NCBI GenBank assembly: GCA_030762175.1 | Contig: CM060831.1 | Coordinates: forward strand, 74,340,001 to 74,404,000 | Direction of reading: 5' to 3' | DNA: 64,000 nt | Source of the DNA: Metallyticus violacea | Taxonomy: Eukaryota; Arthropoda; Insecta; Mantodea; Metallyticidae | In this document: one piece after another, positions 10,920 to 24,544 of the stretch | How positions within the stretch are numbered: position 1 is the first letter of the stretch | Layout: the number at the start of each line of letters is the position of its first letter | Notes under the pieces: generated by a model | What the model saw: only the letters and a program-made list of their open reading frames with translations | What the model was told of the DNA's origin: nothing | Database searches by the model: none | Program-made: the position numbers and the translations under genes

Positions 10920-12785
10920 TCCTGCATGAGGAATGTGAGACGACAAAAGATTAGCTCGGCAGATTCCTTCATACGGAGTGCCGGGGAGCTGTAAACGAGG
11001 AGAGTTAAGGACAGACGAGAGTGGAAAAAATTTGGAAGAATCCTCTTCCATAACTAGTGTAACAGGGTCCAAGGGTGGAAATGGAATAATGCATCTTGGT
11101 AAGCTTGTTTTGTATAATCAGTGAAGTGAAGAATAATGTGTTTATGTAACCTTGAACTATTGCAGGTTATGAACTTACTCCTTAGGAACTAGCTCATTGA
11201 AGAGTCAATATTGAACCCAGTCCCCGATTTGTCAGGAGGCCAACGAAAACTTTAAAGTAGGGTTGATGCAAATGTCAAGGCAACGCTCGGGGTGGCATTT
11301 GTTCTCAATTGTCACTGCATAGAGAATGGCAGATGTCTGGATGGTGTCCATTGTTGACCACATATCAATGATTGTAAGTTATTCTATTGCAATTAAAAAT
11401 CGTTTGTAAAAAATATTAATGCGTATTTTTTGTCTCTAAATACGTGTTTGCTATAACAATTCCTGTACCGAAATATTCCACTTCACTTTAATAGAAGGGG
11501 GATAATTAAATAAACAAATAAATTAATTTAGAGCTACAGCTGTCATAATTTATAACGGATTCCACCTTTACCCCTAGTTTTCTTTGTACATCTACGGCTA
11601 CGGCTGTTTTCGTGGAAAAGTAGGTCAAAATAAGTGAACATCTAATATATGAAATCTATGTTATTTTAACGTTTACATTCGAGGGTAATGTTTTATTTTA
11701 TCTTTCCTGAAAGTTTATTTTATTTGCGCTATAAGTTTCCTAAAGGAAAAGAAGGATAGAAAAATGAAATTTATGACACACAGATTAATTGCTGCAGATG
11801 TTTCATTCACCGCATGACTCTTAAAATTGTCGATCATACTTTCTTCACTCAAGTTTCACATATCCTCATAAGCCTTTTGTTTCACAAAATGTGTATACCC
11901 TTAAGAAGCTACATTCTACACCGCTGACCTGAAGGAAATACACCTGCAAGCGTTAGCACAGTATTACCAACAAACTCGTGAACTAAACTAGATTTAGTTC
12001 GCACCTCAATCATGGACGTACAACACAATTACATCGAACTCACCAATATTGCATTTAACACGCGTTAGGTTATGATTTGACCACCCAAGGCGGTCATTTC
12101 GCACTGGCACCATTCGATTTCCAATACCGGAGTCTCTCTCCGGGGCGTTAATTTAGTGGAAAGCATACAAATAATAAGATCCTAAACATTTTTTAAGCTA
12201 TTGTTGTTTGCTTGGCCAGGACTGTTGCATCTGAACTTTTCTCTGCTTTAAATATAACCTTTAAGATGTAATTATTTAATGTGTTGATGTTCAATTCCTA
12301 TGGATTGTAAAAATAATAAATAAATAAATACATCTTGCTTCAGTTATTTGCATAAATGGCTTCTCGATTGAAACAACCCCACTGAAATATAAGTATATAA
12401 TGTGTATGTTGCAAACCTAATTATCATATTAGTTTATGTCTTGTAATTAGCTATGTACATAATGTATAATGCGGTATAACATCAACATGTGAACTGTATA
12501 TCGACAAAAGGGAAAGTTCTTTGGTTTTTCTGTTACGGTAGCTTGGAAAGCCAAGAAGACATAAAACTCTATACAAAAGGGAGAATAAACCCGAGGGTCA
12601 AATGTGATGCCACTTTTAACAGGACTATCGTTGGAAGGTTCATAAACGCAAGGACTTTTAAATTCGTTTGGGCTTTGAACTCTCGACAGGCAGTCGTATA
12701 GTTAGCTATAAGCTAGGAAATGTCAACAAACGGTTTTAAACATTCAAATAATAGCGAATGGCACGTAAAATGGTAAATGTATGTT
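10920..12785. other. A+T-rich noncoding stretch
   Basis: No gene recognised. The text around 12170-12335, ending in TAAATAAATAAATA, resembles an old LINE 3' tail. A weak B-box-like string lies near 12105, without a convincing A-box. Confidence 0.4.
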
Positions 12786-12789
12786 TGAA

Positions 12790-13400
12790 ATTTTAAAGAT
12801 AGACAGGAAATCTGCGCGAGGTCGTGTGAAGTCTTTTAGCGTCGTTAAGTCAACATTGATTGATTTGAATTTAATAATAGGGTGCCGTTTGCTTTGCTGG
12901 TGTATTCAGTTCGTACACTCAGTTACGCAGTTTCACAAATCAGTTAGGCAGTTTTAATTGAGACACTCAACTGAGAAGCAGTTTAAGTTTTACAAGCGGC
13001 GAGAAGCAGCTCTCACTTGACATACGCAGTCATCAGAAGCAGTTTTCAGTTTCGGCGACACTCATCTGTAAGTTTAACGCGCGGTGAGAGGCACTTATTT
13101 GATTACGACGAAGGCGCTCAGTTATAAGATATACACCGCGACACACGCAAAACACATTTTCACTTCTAAGTTCCACTCGCGGTAGCTAAGTTTGTATTCA
13201 AGTAAGTCTATCGTACGCAAAACACCAGAGGACGTATAATACATATATAATGCCACATCCCGTGTTAATTTATACTATTGAACTCCTCTCTCAGCCTTGT
13301 TGAGTACGAATAAATAAAATAGCAGAATTCACTCTATGAAATTGATATCATTAAAGCTTGGGCAACAACACCGAAGCAATCACTAATCAATTTACAAAAT
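12790..13400 (+). mobile_element. Putative LTR-like segment, copy 2
   Basis: Diverged relative of 7840-8520 with the same order of blocks. CAGTT-rich text comes first, then AGCTAAGTTTGTA, CGCAAAACACCAGAGG, CTTGTTGAG, an AATAAATAAAA polyadenylation-like signal near 13306, and GGGCAACAACACCGA. No adjacent retroviral-type coding region. Boundaries are approximate. Confidence 0.35.
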
Positions 13401-14970
13401 CATTTCAAAACTGAATCACACCGTGAGGCCTGACAAAAACCGCTTCAAAAATGGGTCCAACCTGGGACACTCAGCCGGAGCCCATTTAACCGCTTCACGA
13501 TGCTGTCGAAGTCCCCAAAACCTCGGCACTCAAGGGCTATCGATATCGAATTAGTCCTTTATTAATAATGAGAACTTCAAAGTGGTCGCAAGAAACACAT
13601 GCCTCTTTCACAAGCTTCTAAACACCCATATCAAGAAATTGGATGCACTTCCAAGCCGGACCGCTACATAAAAGAGGCACACCTTCCTTATATTTCTGCA
13701 AATGGTCTAGCAGCAGTATGTCTGCGCTACAAAGTCCTTGAAAATCACGCACCAGCGCAATAAAACGTCCTGAATTGAAGTTTGAAGTAGATATTTTCCA
13801 ATATACTTTTATAAAATTTATAGCGGGTTTATCACTTTTTGCGGATACCCAACAAACATACTTCACCCACAAAACAACCTCCGTCCCGAGTATGACCAAT
13901 AATAAAAGAGACTTTTAGTAAATATATCCTGTGCTTTGTTAAATTATCTACCACAGTATCTTAGTGTAACATGTCGTACTTCAGCGTTTTCAATATGAAA
14001 GAGAATTTTGCACTTAGCTATTATTTTGAAATGCAGAATATCCTGTTTTCGTGGTCTACTTTTTCGGATAACACCAGTGAAATTTGAAATAATTTTAAAT
14101 TGAATCCTATGAGTGATAGATGTTCCATTTAAGGTAAATAATTTAATAAATTATATTCTTTTTAAGCTAGGGGCACATCATTAAAATTGCAAATATCATA
14201 TAATAGAAAAATGTTTGATATATAACTATACTTTAAAAATAAAATAAAACAGTTAAATTTTATTTATTAAAAATGAAGCAGTTGAAATTGACGTGTATAG
14301 GTATCCAGACAATGGTATTTTCTTACATTCCAGTTTTCTGTATGCTTAGAGTTGACGGCTTAAACATTTAAGCCGTCAACATTTAATACCATCGTTTGCC
14401 ATCTGCTGGCAGATGGTTGAACAGAACGCGTGTCAAATTGCAGTCATTTTATAATTATATTTATAAAAATGTTGATGGTATAGATAATGACCGGAAAAAT
14501 ATACCCCAACAAAGGAAAAAATTAGCATGTCCTTTTACACTTGGAAAATATGATACTCTTTATATATGTGTTAATGTACACTTTCATTAAGTTTATTTGT
14601 TTAATGTTAAAGTTGCAGTCTTCCTAGTTAACAAATCTCTTTTATGATACATTTTAATTGTAACTTAAAAGATGTTTTAACAGATAATATAAAACGTGGG
14701 CATATCAATATCAAAATACATCCACGTAAAACATAGCTTAAAGTTTGCTGTTGATCAAGTGATGTTGGCATAAAATCATAACGTTATTGAATATATGGCA
14801 AGAAAAATAAGAAATCATGAACATTATAGAAAATATTGCCCTTAATAATCAGTATTAATAAAACACATCAGGAGTATTGCACATTACTCTTTATATTCTG
14901 TGTTTCTGCAACTTTCAATGCAATTTCCAGATCTCACAATTTTCATACTCGTCCATTCTCGCCAAGTTTC
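13400..14970. other. A+T-rich noncoding stretch with one small hairpin
   Basis: No gene recognised. At 14351-14380 a 14-base inverted repeat (GTTGACGGCTTAAA and its complement) with a two-base spacer can form a tight hairpin. The minus-strand frame at 13899-13618 shows no known motif. Confidence 0.4.
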
Positions 14971-14973
14971 TGT

Positions 14974-15251
14974 CGCTCCTGGTGGGCTAGGGGTAACCAT
15001 ACTTGCCTCGTAAAGCCAAGATCGCGGGTTCAATCCCGCCCATAGTACATGGACTTTTTGGGCGCAAAAATTCTAAGCATGGCTTTCTTTAGAAGGGAAG
15101 TAAAGCCTTGAGCTCCGTGTCGTACATTTACGGCATGAAAAAGAAACTCAAGCCTGAAAGAAGAGGCCTCTGAGCAAAATTTGTCGACTGATTCATACCT
15201 TGAATTGAATGGGACGCTGATGACGTTAAAGAGCGTCCGTAAATAAACCAA
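14974..15251 (+). mobile_element. tRNA-derived SINE, family 1, copy C
   Basis: Nearly full-length. A-box-like GCTAGGGGTAACC, B-box GGGTTCAATCCC, and body and tail (GAGCGTCCGTAAATAAACCA) as in the other copies. Confidence 0.9.
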
Positions 15252-16385
15252 TTAACATCCCCCACTTTCTGAAATAGATATAAATATTGGGAAAAAAACA
15301 AAGCATTTAAAAATAAGGAAAACAACCTCTTGTTCAGTATAAAGCTATTTAGATATCAAAATCGACACACTTTGCAGTTTAGTAATATAAATTAGAAATT
15401 AAAAATATAATTACCCAAACTAAGATACCTGAAAAGGCTTTAAGTACATTTGATGAAATAAAGCATTACAAATAATAAAGATTTATAAATTTATGGCATA
15501 TTTAAATACATTTCAGAAATATGGCAAAAGCCAGACATGGCAATAAACGAAGTTTTGGTTACAAAAATTGACATGTTGATGAGATGGGAAGCAAATACAA
15601 TATATAAATTTAACTATAAAATTAACTTATAAAGTACTTATGGAAGTAAACAAACATTTTGGTAGTTTGCAATAATTGCAACAAAAAAAAGGACAAAGTT
15701 TATCAGAACACTCAAAAGAATATCTAGGAGAAAGAAGAAAGCTGGTTAGAGGGATTTGAAGTTGCAATTAATTCAAAACATTAATATATTATCAATTGTA
15801 GGTTACAATGAAATGGCGACAGCTAAGAAAACTCAAGGCATGCATATATAGTTCGTACACGTTCATTAAACCAAAATGTAAATATTTTATCTAAATGATT
15901 TCCTGCAACTGAACATCAATATCTCAGTTAATGGAAATCTGCTCTAAAGTTCCATTTTTATAAATTATTTATCACATTTTAATGCCAATTTTATTTTCAA
16001 AAGATTCTTTGCATTATTTGCTCGTAATTGTGAACGGCACTTAAAGACGTTCTTAAAAGTTTCTTTGTATTAGCAGGTAGACACTTACTGGTTATACTTC
16101 TGTCATTTTTCTATGCAAATTCTACCGCGAATTTCTTAAATGTCTACAGCAAATTTGTAGCCACCTATTTTCCACATATATTGGGAATGCAGGTAAACAA
16201 GGGAATTTTGTGCCATTTACTTGAATGCTTTCGGCTTACTTGCTATCAACCTAAATATATAACCATGTGTTTTCAAATATAACAATCATCAGAACAGTTT
16301 ATGCATATTTCCAAATGGAGTTCTTGTAAACTTCTATCAAGGTCAAACATTACTTTAATTTCTTCTAAGCTGTGAATACTTACTG
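15252..16385. other. A+T-rich noncoding stretch
   Basis: Nothing recognised. Confidence 0.4.
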
Positions 16386-16660
16386 CTGTTGTTGTTGTTG
16401 TTGTTGTTGATGATGATGATAGTGCAATTTTCTTCCGACGCAGTGAATCAACGGAGGAAGCTACGTCTATGCCACTGAAGATGTCCGCCGTAGTTGCGGG
16501 CGAAACATCTGGAAAGTTCATCTCCAGCAGACCATGGCATACAGCCCAAAGAAAATTGCACTAACATCTATGACTCCGGCCGTGAAAGCCTACGTTCTCT
16601 CATGTTATTGTTGTTGTTGTTGTTGTTATTATTATTATTATCATCATCATCATTATTATT
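16386..16660. repeat. Core with inverted ends between compound microsatellites
   Basis: A (TTG)n(ATG)n run (16386-16420) and a (TTG)n(TTA)n(TCA)n run (16606-16660) flank a more complex core. The core begins with AGTGCAATTTTCTT (16421-16434), whose exact reverse complement lies at 16549-16562. Frames run through the core on both strands (minus 16521-16273, plus 16534-16734), but their low-complexity parts are translations of the microsatellites. I do not recognise the core; it may be part of a retroelement that recruits microsatellites. Confidence 0.6.
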
Positions 16661-16739
16661 GTAGTTATGTGATTGTGGTATCTTTTAAACCACTCTTTTT
16701 ATCAGTTAGAGCCAAAGTCACACATCTAGGCTAGATGTT

Positions 16740-17830
16740 AGTAGTCCCCCTTTAGAACTATTGCAATGCATCGATCCCTGCCCCTACACCAGCATACAGC
16801 GTTAGGTTTCGGAGTTTTCGCTAGGGGGTTACAAATAGCTGTGGGCCTAAAGTTTAATTGCTAGTGATGACCCTTAACCATATCTGCATATTTACTGGCA
16901 CTGTGCCTACAGCAAGGAATGTAATTTATTCATGTAGCATACACGAACAATACGCAGACAAATTATCGATGTTGAAGAGACAATAGTCTTGCGATTGTTT
17001 TCTACATGTTTTTAAATATTGCCAGCATAATTTAATACAGGCAAGAATAGGTTCGACAACACCTTTTCTCTTTGACTACTGAGTTGGCATCGAGTTGCCC
17101 CTGAAACATCTTGCATTCTATGGGCTTTAACAATGAATGCTGTCTTGGATTTAAAACGTATCATAACTCAGACCTGTTACCGACTTTCTTGGACATTTGG
17201 TATTTCCAAGTTGAAAAGGAGTTTTTCATACCTAGATGGAGATTAAACAAAACGTGCTTGGACAAATTATTGTGATGTAGTTTTGTTTAAACTAATGCTT
17301 AAACTAAGCTGGCTACATTTTCGTATTGACTGGATGGATACTTTCCGGACAAACGTTTTTATATCACTTGCTTATAATTTTAATATAATTAAGAATGAAT
17401 AACTTAACAGCCCGTTAATTTCTCACTTTGTAGAACATATTTATGATAACCTCTAGTAACGTAACAAAATATGTATATAAATAAAGCATGTTTCAGAAAT
17501 TTCATACTGTTAAGAAAAATCTGGAAATCTCGACTTCAGGAGATGTTGCTGAAGACTCACAACCCTAATGGCTTTCATAACATAAAGTCATCCTTGTTTC
17601 ATAAATTCTACTCATTCATCATTCCAGGAACCTTTGGTTGTTGGCATAGAACACCAATAGGTTAAAACAACAAAAATAACCCAAATTATAATGCAGCAGA
17701 AACTTTTTAATTGGTTCCCAGAAACGATTCCATAGACGATACTAATTTCATGTCACGTGTACGATTGAGAAGTGTATTAATTTAATACATGGCCGAAATT
17801 ATTTAAAAAAACAACAACTTTATTTGCTTA
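16740..17830. other. Noncoding stretch
   Basis: Nothing recognised. A plus-strand open frame at 17471-17665 has no motif I know. Confidence 0.4.
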
Positions 17831-17834
17831 AATA

Positions 17835-18544
17835 CAGAGGGCGCCAAAATATATAAACACTTAAAACTGTGTTAACATAACAAAACAGAAAGACTTTTAT
17901 AGTTACAACAGTTGCTCAAAATGTCCACTATCGGCGTCGATACACTTTAGAGTACGTTGAACTACTGGTTAAGCAACGTTTGCGAAAGTGTTACAGTACT
18001 GCAATCTCCGATCATGGTCATCTTCATTTAATGCAAAAGTCTTGGGATAAAAACTTTCAACTTTGCTGTTTTAATAATACGATGTACGCTGGTTCTGCTA
18101 ATCCCCTCTCACGTGCACATTGCTTTGTGGATTTCTGCGGTGAGTGCTCAAAACGTTCCAAAACTATAGCCGAGGACGCGGGGCTTGTTGCGAGGTCTCC
18201 CCGATGTACCCTTGTGAACATCGCATACGGCACCATGGGTCTCAAATTTGTCTCGAATGCGAGCAATTGTTACTCGCGTTGGCGGTTCTGTTCTTACACA
18301 CGTCTCCATTGCTTTTGAACTTCAACAACATTCTCGGTTTTTTAATACCACTTCAAAATTACTTTCCGCTGTTAAAACGATAATCTTGGCTCCATTTTGT
18401 TGTAGCAACGCTAGCACAGCGTAATGTCAGTCACATCTGCTTACAGTAAATCATACTGCACATTACTGTTATTTTTTGCCCAACTTTGAAATATATTAAA
18501 TAGATATCTAGTGCGAAAGTATGTATAATTTTTGGCATTCTCTG
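17835..18544 (-). pseudogene. Internally deleted IS630-like transposon, copy 1
   Basis: On the minus strand the element starts near 18544 with CAGAGAATGCCAAAAA; a similar CAGAGGGCGCCAAAA stands inverted at 17835, indicating imperfect TIRs. The minus strand carries an N-terminal DNA-binding part. It has the block RDKFETHG, then a region of the SxGRPRT/SPxKSxRQ type (from about 18266 downward), and PRLLH-type text near 18040. It then jumps to the extreme C-terminus (CIDAxxGHFEQLL-like, about 17955-17905). The whole DDE catalytic core is absent. A TA flank is visible on the left (17833-17834) but not on the right. Confidence 0.65.
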
Positions 18545-18559
18545 CATTTTATATTTTTG

Positions 18560-21500
18560 CATAGTTCGGTTGAATCAGAAAATTCCAACTTATTAAAACA
18601 AAAACCCGTTTGTTTACCACTTCCAATGACGACTTACCGGTACTTTACGGTCATATTCCGCTCACCAACATGCAGAATCATGCTGAACTTAGTACAATCA
18701 CGAATATCAGGGAAAGACACGAAAACTTAAGCATTGTCTTTTCATTGGTTGCCATAATTTAAACCTAGGGCTTTGGTTTAGCATATTTAGTAAATATTAC
18801 AGGATGTAATATTTCTCCATAGGTGATCGCGAAGCTATTATGAATTCCAGAGCCACAAGTCTTGCTTTCTTCTACGCTCTTCGCACATACTCTCGATGCT
18901 TGCTGCGTAAGCACCATCAGCACCCTGGGCATTAGTGACATCGTCCTAAAGGTAAGGACCCCGTCAGTCTTCACGGCTTGGCGTTTAGCATTAAAACATA
19001 TATTTAGACAAGTATTTATTGTAGAGGAGGTTTAGATTACGTAATTTATAGTGAGCATTAATGATCAGATAATAAAAGAATCTGTCATAGTATAATGTAT
19101 TTGTTAATCTTATGGCACTGCTAAAACTACAACCCCCTAGTTCACGCATTAACGTGACTTACGATTTTTTTTATTTATTAAACCTTAATATGATTACTTA
19201 TTTCTTATTGGGGGGCTTAAAACTAAACCTCTTGTTTAACAGTCTGGTTGAAACATTCTCATAAAGTTCTTAATTAGGAAAATTATGGGTATCTACCATT
19301 TGATACCACTACAAGGCATAAAGTGCACAGTGTTTATTATAATAGCCCTTACACTTTTCAGAACATTTAATTCACGATTAAAAGATTTTGAAAATTTAGC
19401 ATATAGTACTTTAATTATGAAAATAAAATAGATACCGCCAAAATATTAAACTTTTTATTTGTGAAGGGAAAACTCAAAAAACAAACTTCTTTTGAGTATT
19501 TTCACATTAACACGAATGATTGATATTGATGGTATGTTTCGTTAAAACATGTTGAAAATTAATTTTAAATGCCCATTAAATAGAATAGCGTATTTGAGGC
19601 CCACTTGCTGGTAAGAAATTATTTTTAAAACACTATATAATTGAAATTATGTAACACTGTTTACCAGAATTTGTTAAATGTACTACAAATATTTACATAG
19701 CCTGTATATTGGTACAAGAGGTTTCGAAATTCTTTTATTACTTTCTTTCTAGGTTACCTGTATATTTTTGTATATTTTTTCGATTTCATCGAAATCTCTA
19801 GCACTTATTAGTGAAAATGTTGTGGTATATACATTGTCGTAGTGCCTAAAATTATTTTTGCTGGACGGGAAGTGAAGGTCTGTTGAAAAGTGGCAGTTGA
19901 ATGTCGTGACTTAAAAAGTTGAATGTGATTGGTGGTTTGAGTTCTTCCACCAGAACAGTAGTTTGAGAAGCAGGCAGAGAAGTTTACTTGAGGACAAAAT
20001 CCGAGAAGAGAGACATTTGGATGCTAATCTTTCTGTCGTTAAGTAAACTAGTGATCACATAGGACCTACACAACAGATATTTATTGTATCTAATGGATGA
20101 CTATTTTTTAAAATTTTATAATAATATCATAATGTGAGTTAGTCAATAGGAAGAGATTTTGGTTTAACAAAACCCTCTCCTTAGTTAAGCGAATGCATAA
20201 GAATTAACTAAAGACAGTTAGATAAACCATATAGGGTTACGTTCCCATATTTAAATATGCCACATAGTGTGATATTATACATAAAGGAGCGAGGTTCGAG
20301 ACAAAATGTAGTTTAAACTGCATGAATAAAATATTATATGCTGATTGTTCAGATATACAACAGAAAATTTGTACTAAAATTTAACGAGCATATGTCATTA
20401 GAACAAGGTAAGCATTTATACTGCTTGGATGTACTGTCAAATGCAAAATGGAAAGTGTTTCATATTTAACCTAAACTTGTTTTTAAAACGTAGACAGTGC
20501 AGATAACAAAAAAGTTGTACTATAATGCTTCATTTTCGGATTCATTTGTTGTAGTATGTCATACATTAAATCCCTAAATAAAATAACTAGAGGCGATGAG
20601 CACCTCCACTACTTGTCACGAGCAAAGATGACGAAGCAATAACTGACGGATAAGCTACTAAATCCAGGCAAAGCGGGAGGGGGGGCATAATCATTGAGCA
20701 GCATAGCTCAGGGAGAGGATTAACATGTAAATTAAGTGCAAACTTAGTATAAGTTATTCTAAAACTTTAATGGAGGATATTCCCGTTACTTTGAGGTAAT
20801 GAGATTCGCATCGAAGCCAGGCCGTTCAAGTACTGACATCCAGGCATTCCAGGTTCCTAGTTGTAGGTTGCAATCTGCTCGGCTACAATTCATAACTCCT
20901 TAAACATCCAATTTAACAGCATGAAGTTCATCATGCTATTGTTTTTTTTTTTTTTTCCCAGGCATAATCATATTACGTCCTAAGATTCGATCCGCTAACA
21001 AACTCGTTAGCTTAACTTAGGTATTATTGGGTGCAGTTAAGTAAAGGAAATGGCTATGAAGGAGAATGCTGCTAAAATGTTTAAGTAGTATCTGTTTTGG
21101 TAGTTACGCGTGAAAAATCTTAGCCTTGGTTTCTTAAGATGGAATGTCCAAATAATAAGTAATGGTTATAAAGTTTCGAAACATTTCTGCATATAATATC
21201 TCCCCTATTACAAACGATAAATTAAAAAAGTTTGTCTATACAGCAAAATATGTACACAAATTACGCACTAATATAAATAATAAGCACAAATCATAATTAA
21301 AAACAGAGTGTAATCCGTAATGTCTACTAACCGCAGACCTAAAACGTACATCGCGATTCGCGCCAGTTCTTCTACAACGACACCACAGCCCATTTTTGTT
21401 CCATAGCTTAATATACCAAGGACAATTTATTTCTGCTAATTTTCCCAAAGAGGGCAGAATAATAATGTAAAGTCCAATGTCATCTAGTAGGAAACTAAGG

Positions 21501-24115
21501 TATTAGTTGGATGTGAATTGCAGATATGTTCATCTTTTTCAAATAATATGAAGTACCGTAAATACATGACGCAGGCCCACGACTTAAAGTCACTCCTTGG
21601 ACTTGCGCTTTGAATTTTATGGCCTTTAAGGAAGTATTAATATTTGGAATGTTTTGTTTATTTTGATATTTTCATTAATGTTCCTTGGTTATAAATATTT
21701 TTAGTAAATTTTTATTATATCACTGCAGTAGTTTTTTTGTATTTTTCATTTCGATAGTATCAGTTCAGTTAAAATTCTATATCTGAGAAATTATTTGCTC
21801 TAGAAGGTGTGAATTGTCTTGAATATAGAAAAGTTATATTTAATAAATTCGAAGCGTTTGTTTTCGTGACAACATTCTTTGTTGTTTTACAATGTTGGGG
21901 GTTTTAACTGGTGTTTCCCCTCAAAAAGTTAGTTAGTTTTTCAATTTATATATATATGACTGTAACTACTGAAAAACTACTTTTTTGCACAAGTTTCCCA
22001 TTAGGATCTATATAAGCTATCAATTTGAAACCTTTATTACTTATTCATGATATTATTATAATAATGTAGATATGGATAGCACAAAATGTGACGATGTAAA
22101 AAAATTAAATGTTGGAGAAAAAAGCGAACAATTGAAAATAAGTTATAATTTATTTCACATTCATGGTATAGAATTGAAAAAAATACCAAACATTTTCAAT
22201 TATGTGCATCTACATGCTGTAAAAGTTTCAATTCATTGGCTGTAGTAGTTTGTGAGAAAATGGGAAGAATTTGATATATTTAACATTACAAGCATAGGTC
22301 TTTCATATAGCCTTAAAATCAACCCACTTCAACAGGAGTCGAAGCCGCGCACTTTCAGTCTTGGGGCGAGTTTCAATTTAAATAAAAGAATGAGGTGAAC
22401 ATTTACAAAATAAGGAGAGTAACTTCAATGCTTTGTAGTTTCAAGAACCCTCCTTACTTGAATTATCTGAATAATAAATCAATAAATAAATGGCGGTATT
22501 TATATTTAAAAGTCAACACAAATAAATGTAATGACTGCTGAAAAAGTGCATAAATATTTCCAGATGGTTTACACTTATGAAAATAAATGCATTTGTGAAT
22601 TACTAGTGATAACTTTAGTTTAAATAGTATACAATTTACGTAATCTCTAAATGTAATGCCTCAGTTTAATACCCAGATCATGGTCCCTTTTATTTGATGT
22701 ACATTGCATTCTTTCTTCTGATTTACATCTGAATTGATTGCTGTAGTTTAGGGAAGCTCTTTCAAAGATATTTACAGCAATAACAAAAACACAGTGCATT
22801 AGTTTGAATATCAACCGAATGCAAAGTTTACATTTATTAATGTATTGTAAATAAATTAATATCTTAATAATAAAAAGTATTAATTTATCATACTGAGATA
22901 ACTGATAAGCGTTTTATATCAATGTCGCAATAGGAGTAATTAACTAAACTTTACAAGTTGAACACTAGTGACATGGGGCGTATTTAGGAGCATCAAGCTA
23001 TCTATCTACCTATGCATGTATTAAAGAGGAACAGCGTGATACACGATTTTCAGTGCTTTAAATTAATTTCATGACTAGAGATCTGCAATGGTTGTAAATT
23101 ATTTAAGTGTAGAGTATTTCTTAAAGAATTGTATTCTACAGTTAGTATTAGTATGTGTTCAATATATCTATTGTAACTTTAACACCTGGAACTTGCGTCC
23201 CCCCCCCCCGTTTTACTGTATAATCTTAGTTTAATTTTCTTCTAGTTTTTTCATAAATGGAAGCCTACAGAAATGCCAAGAAGGTAACAGAATAAAAGTT
23301 AAAATGTAGTCCTAAATTATGTTGATCTCAGTTTAAAATATGTGCAGAAATTGGTATAGAGTTTGAATGCTGGGGAAAATGTTCCTACAATGAGCATTTT
23401 GTCCCACAATAAATCTTGAAACCAGTACATATTTGATTTCAATACATGTATCATGTATAGTTTTATCTCAGTGTTTCTAACAAAGAAACAGCATGGCAAT
23501 ATGTAGTTAGAATTTGTTTGATTAAGAATATCAATAAAACTTCTCAAAAACTAGGTGAAAGAATGCATACCTTGAGGCAGCATTTTTGAGCTGCTACCCC
23601 AATATTTAATTAAATTGACTGTAGCAAATAATTTTATGTAACTTTCTCATTATAGTCATAAGTGTAATGTAATTTTCCTGTACAAGTGTTGAATATTGTG
23701 TGTAAAATGTTATTCTCTTGCCAGGGTGCAGAAAGCTACCCCCAGTCATAAAAATCTGACCTGGGAATTTCTGTTGCCTGTTGTAACAATATTTGTAAAG
23801 AATCCTTGAGCAAGATGTTTATTGCTATTCTGTTAGAGAATTGTAAAGCAGGGTAGACACAATAACACATATGGAGGCAGTTACAGGGATGAAAACACAA
23901 TGCTGATAACCTCTTCAAGGGAAGAAGACAACCGCTTGAGTTGATTCTACATGGAAAAAGTCACGTAGACCATTTTATTTAGTTTGCAATTTTGCAGCCC
24001 GCAGTCAGTTTCGCAAGAGTATTCAGCGGAGCAATATCAGAGGAAAGCCTTTCTAAGTTTCGTTCAATTAGTGGAAAGCAGTAGTTAGTTTTGGAAGAGT
24101 GTTAAGTGAACGAGC
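18560..24115. other. Long A+T-rich noncoding stretch
   Basis: About 5.5 kb without a recognisable gene or repeat family. Local oddities are poly-T at about 20941-20956, poly-G of seven near 20680, and poly-C of eleven at 23199-23209. Open frames here are short and without motifs. Confidence 0.4.
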
Positions 24116-24119
24116 TGTA

Positions 24120-24541
24120 TTAATTAAGTGCAATAGTTGAATGTAGAATAGTGTATGAACAATAAAGTTTGCCATCTTCCTTAACGAAGACCCCTTCCCC
24201 TGTGGTCACAGGACCATAAAAATATCCAGTAGCAGAGTCCCAACAGCCATAGCAAAACTGTAAGATTGCGGTAACTTTCGACAGATACGAAGAAATAACA
24301 TTTACCCCTGAGAATCCAAAGCCTATCAATCCAATTTCCTTTTTCCAAATTCTTCCCTCCATTCTGGTACATATATTAATTAACCCCCCTCCTGCTTTGT
24401 TAAAAACCGTTGCAACCTGATTGCAAATTATGTTAGTTTGCCTATTTAGTAATGCTTTGAGGAAGCAGTGGGAAGGTATAGAGTCCACCGAAGACGACAC
24501 CAAGCGTGAAACAGCTGATGCAATAATGTTCAAGAAAATCC
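24120..24541 (-). CDS. Unrecognised open frame, 137 codons
   Basis: Stop-to-stop open frame on the minus strand, long for this A+T-rich setting. There is no ATG at its left edge; the frame enters from a TAA. The upstream minus-strand text TTCTTCTGTACTCTTAATTCAG has the form of a polypyrimidine tract and 3' splice site just before GATTTTC. It could therefore be an internal or last exon, but its phase does not fit the donor at 58286. I recognise no domain in the translation. A chance frame is at least as likely. Confidence 0.15.
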
Positions 24542-24544
24542 TGA

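Noticed and set aside
12080..12165. Possible SINE with a B-box-like CACCATTCGATTTCC
   Set aside because: No convincing A-box at the right distance and no shared body with the other families.
18840..18955. Plus-strand frame ending at AAAG followed by GTAAGG, like an internal exon
   Set aside because: The upstream splice acceptor is weak, there is no ATG in frame and no recognisable domain; too short to support.
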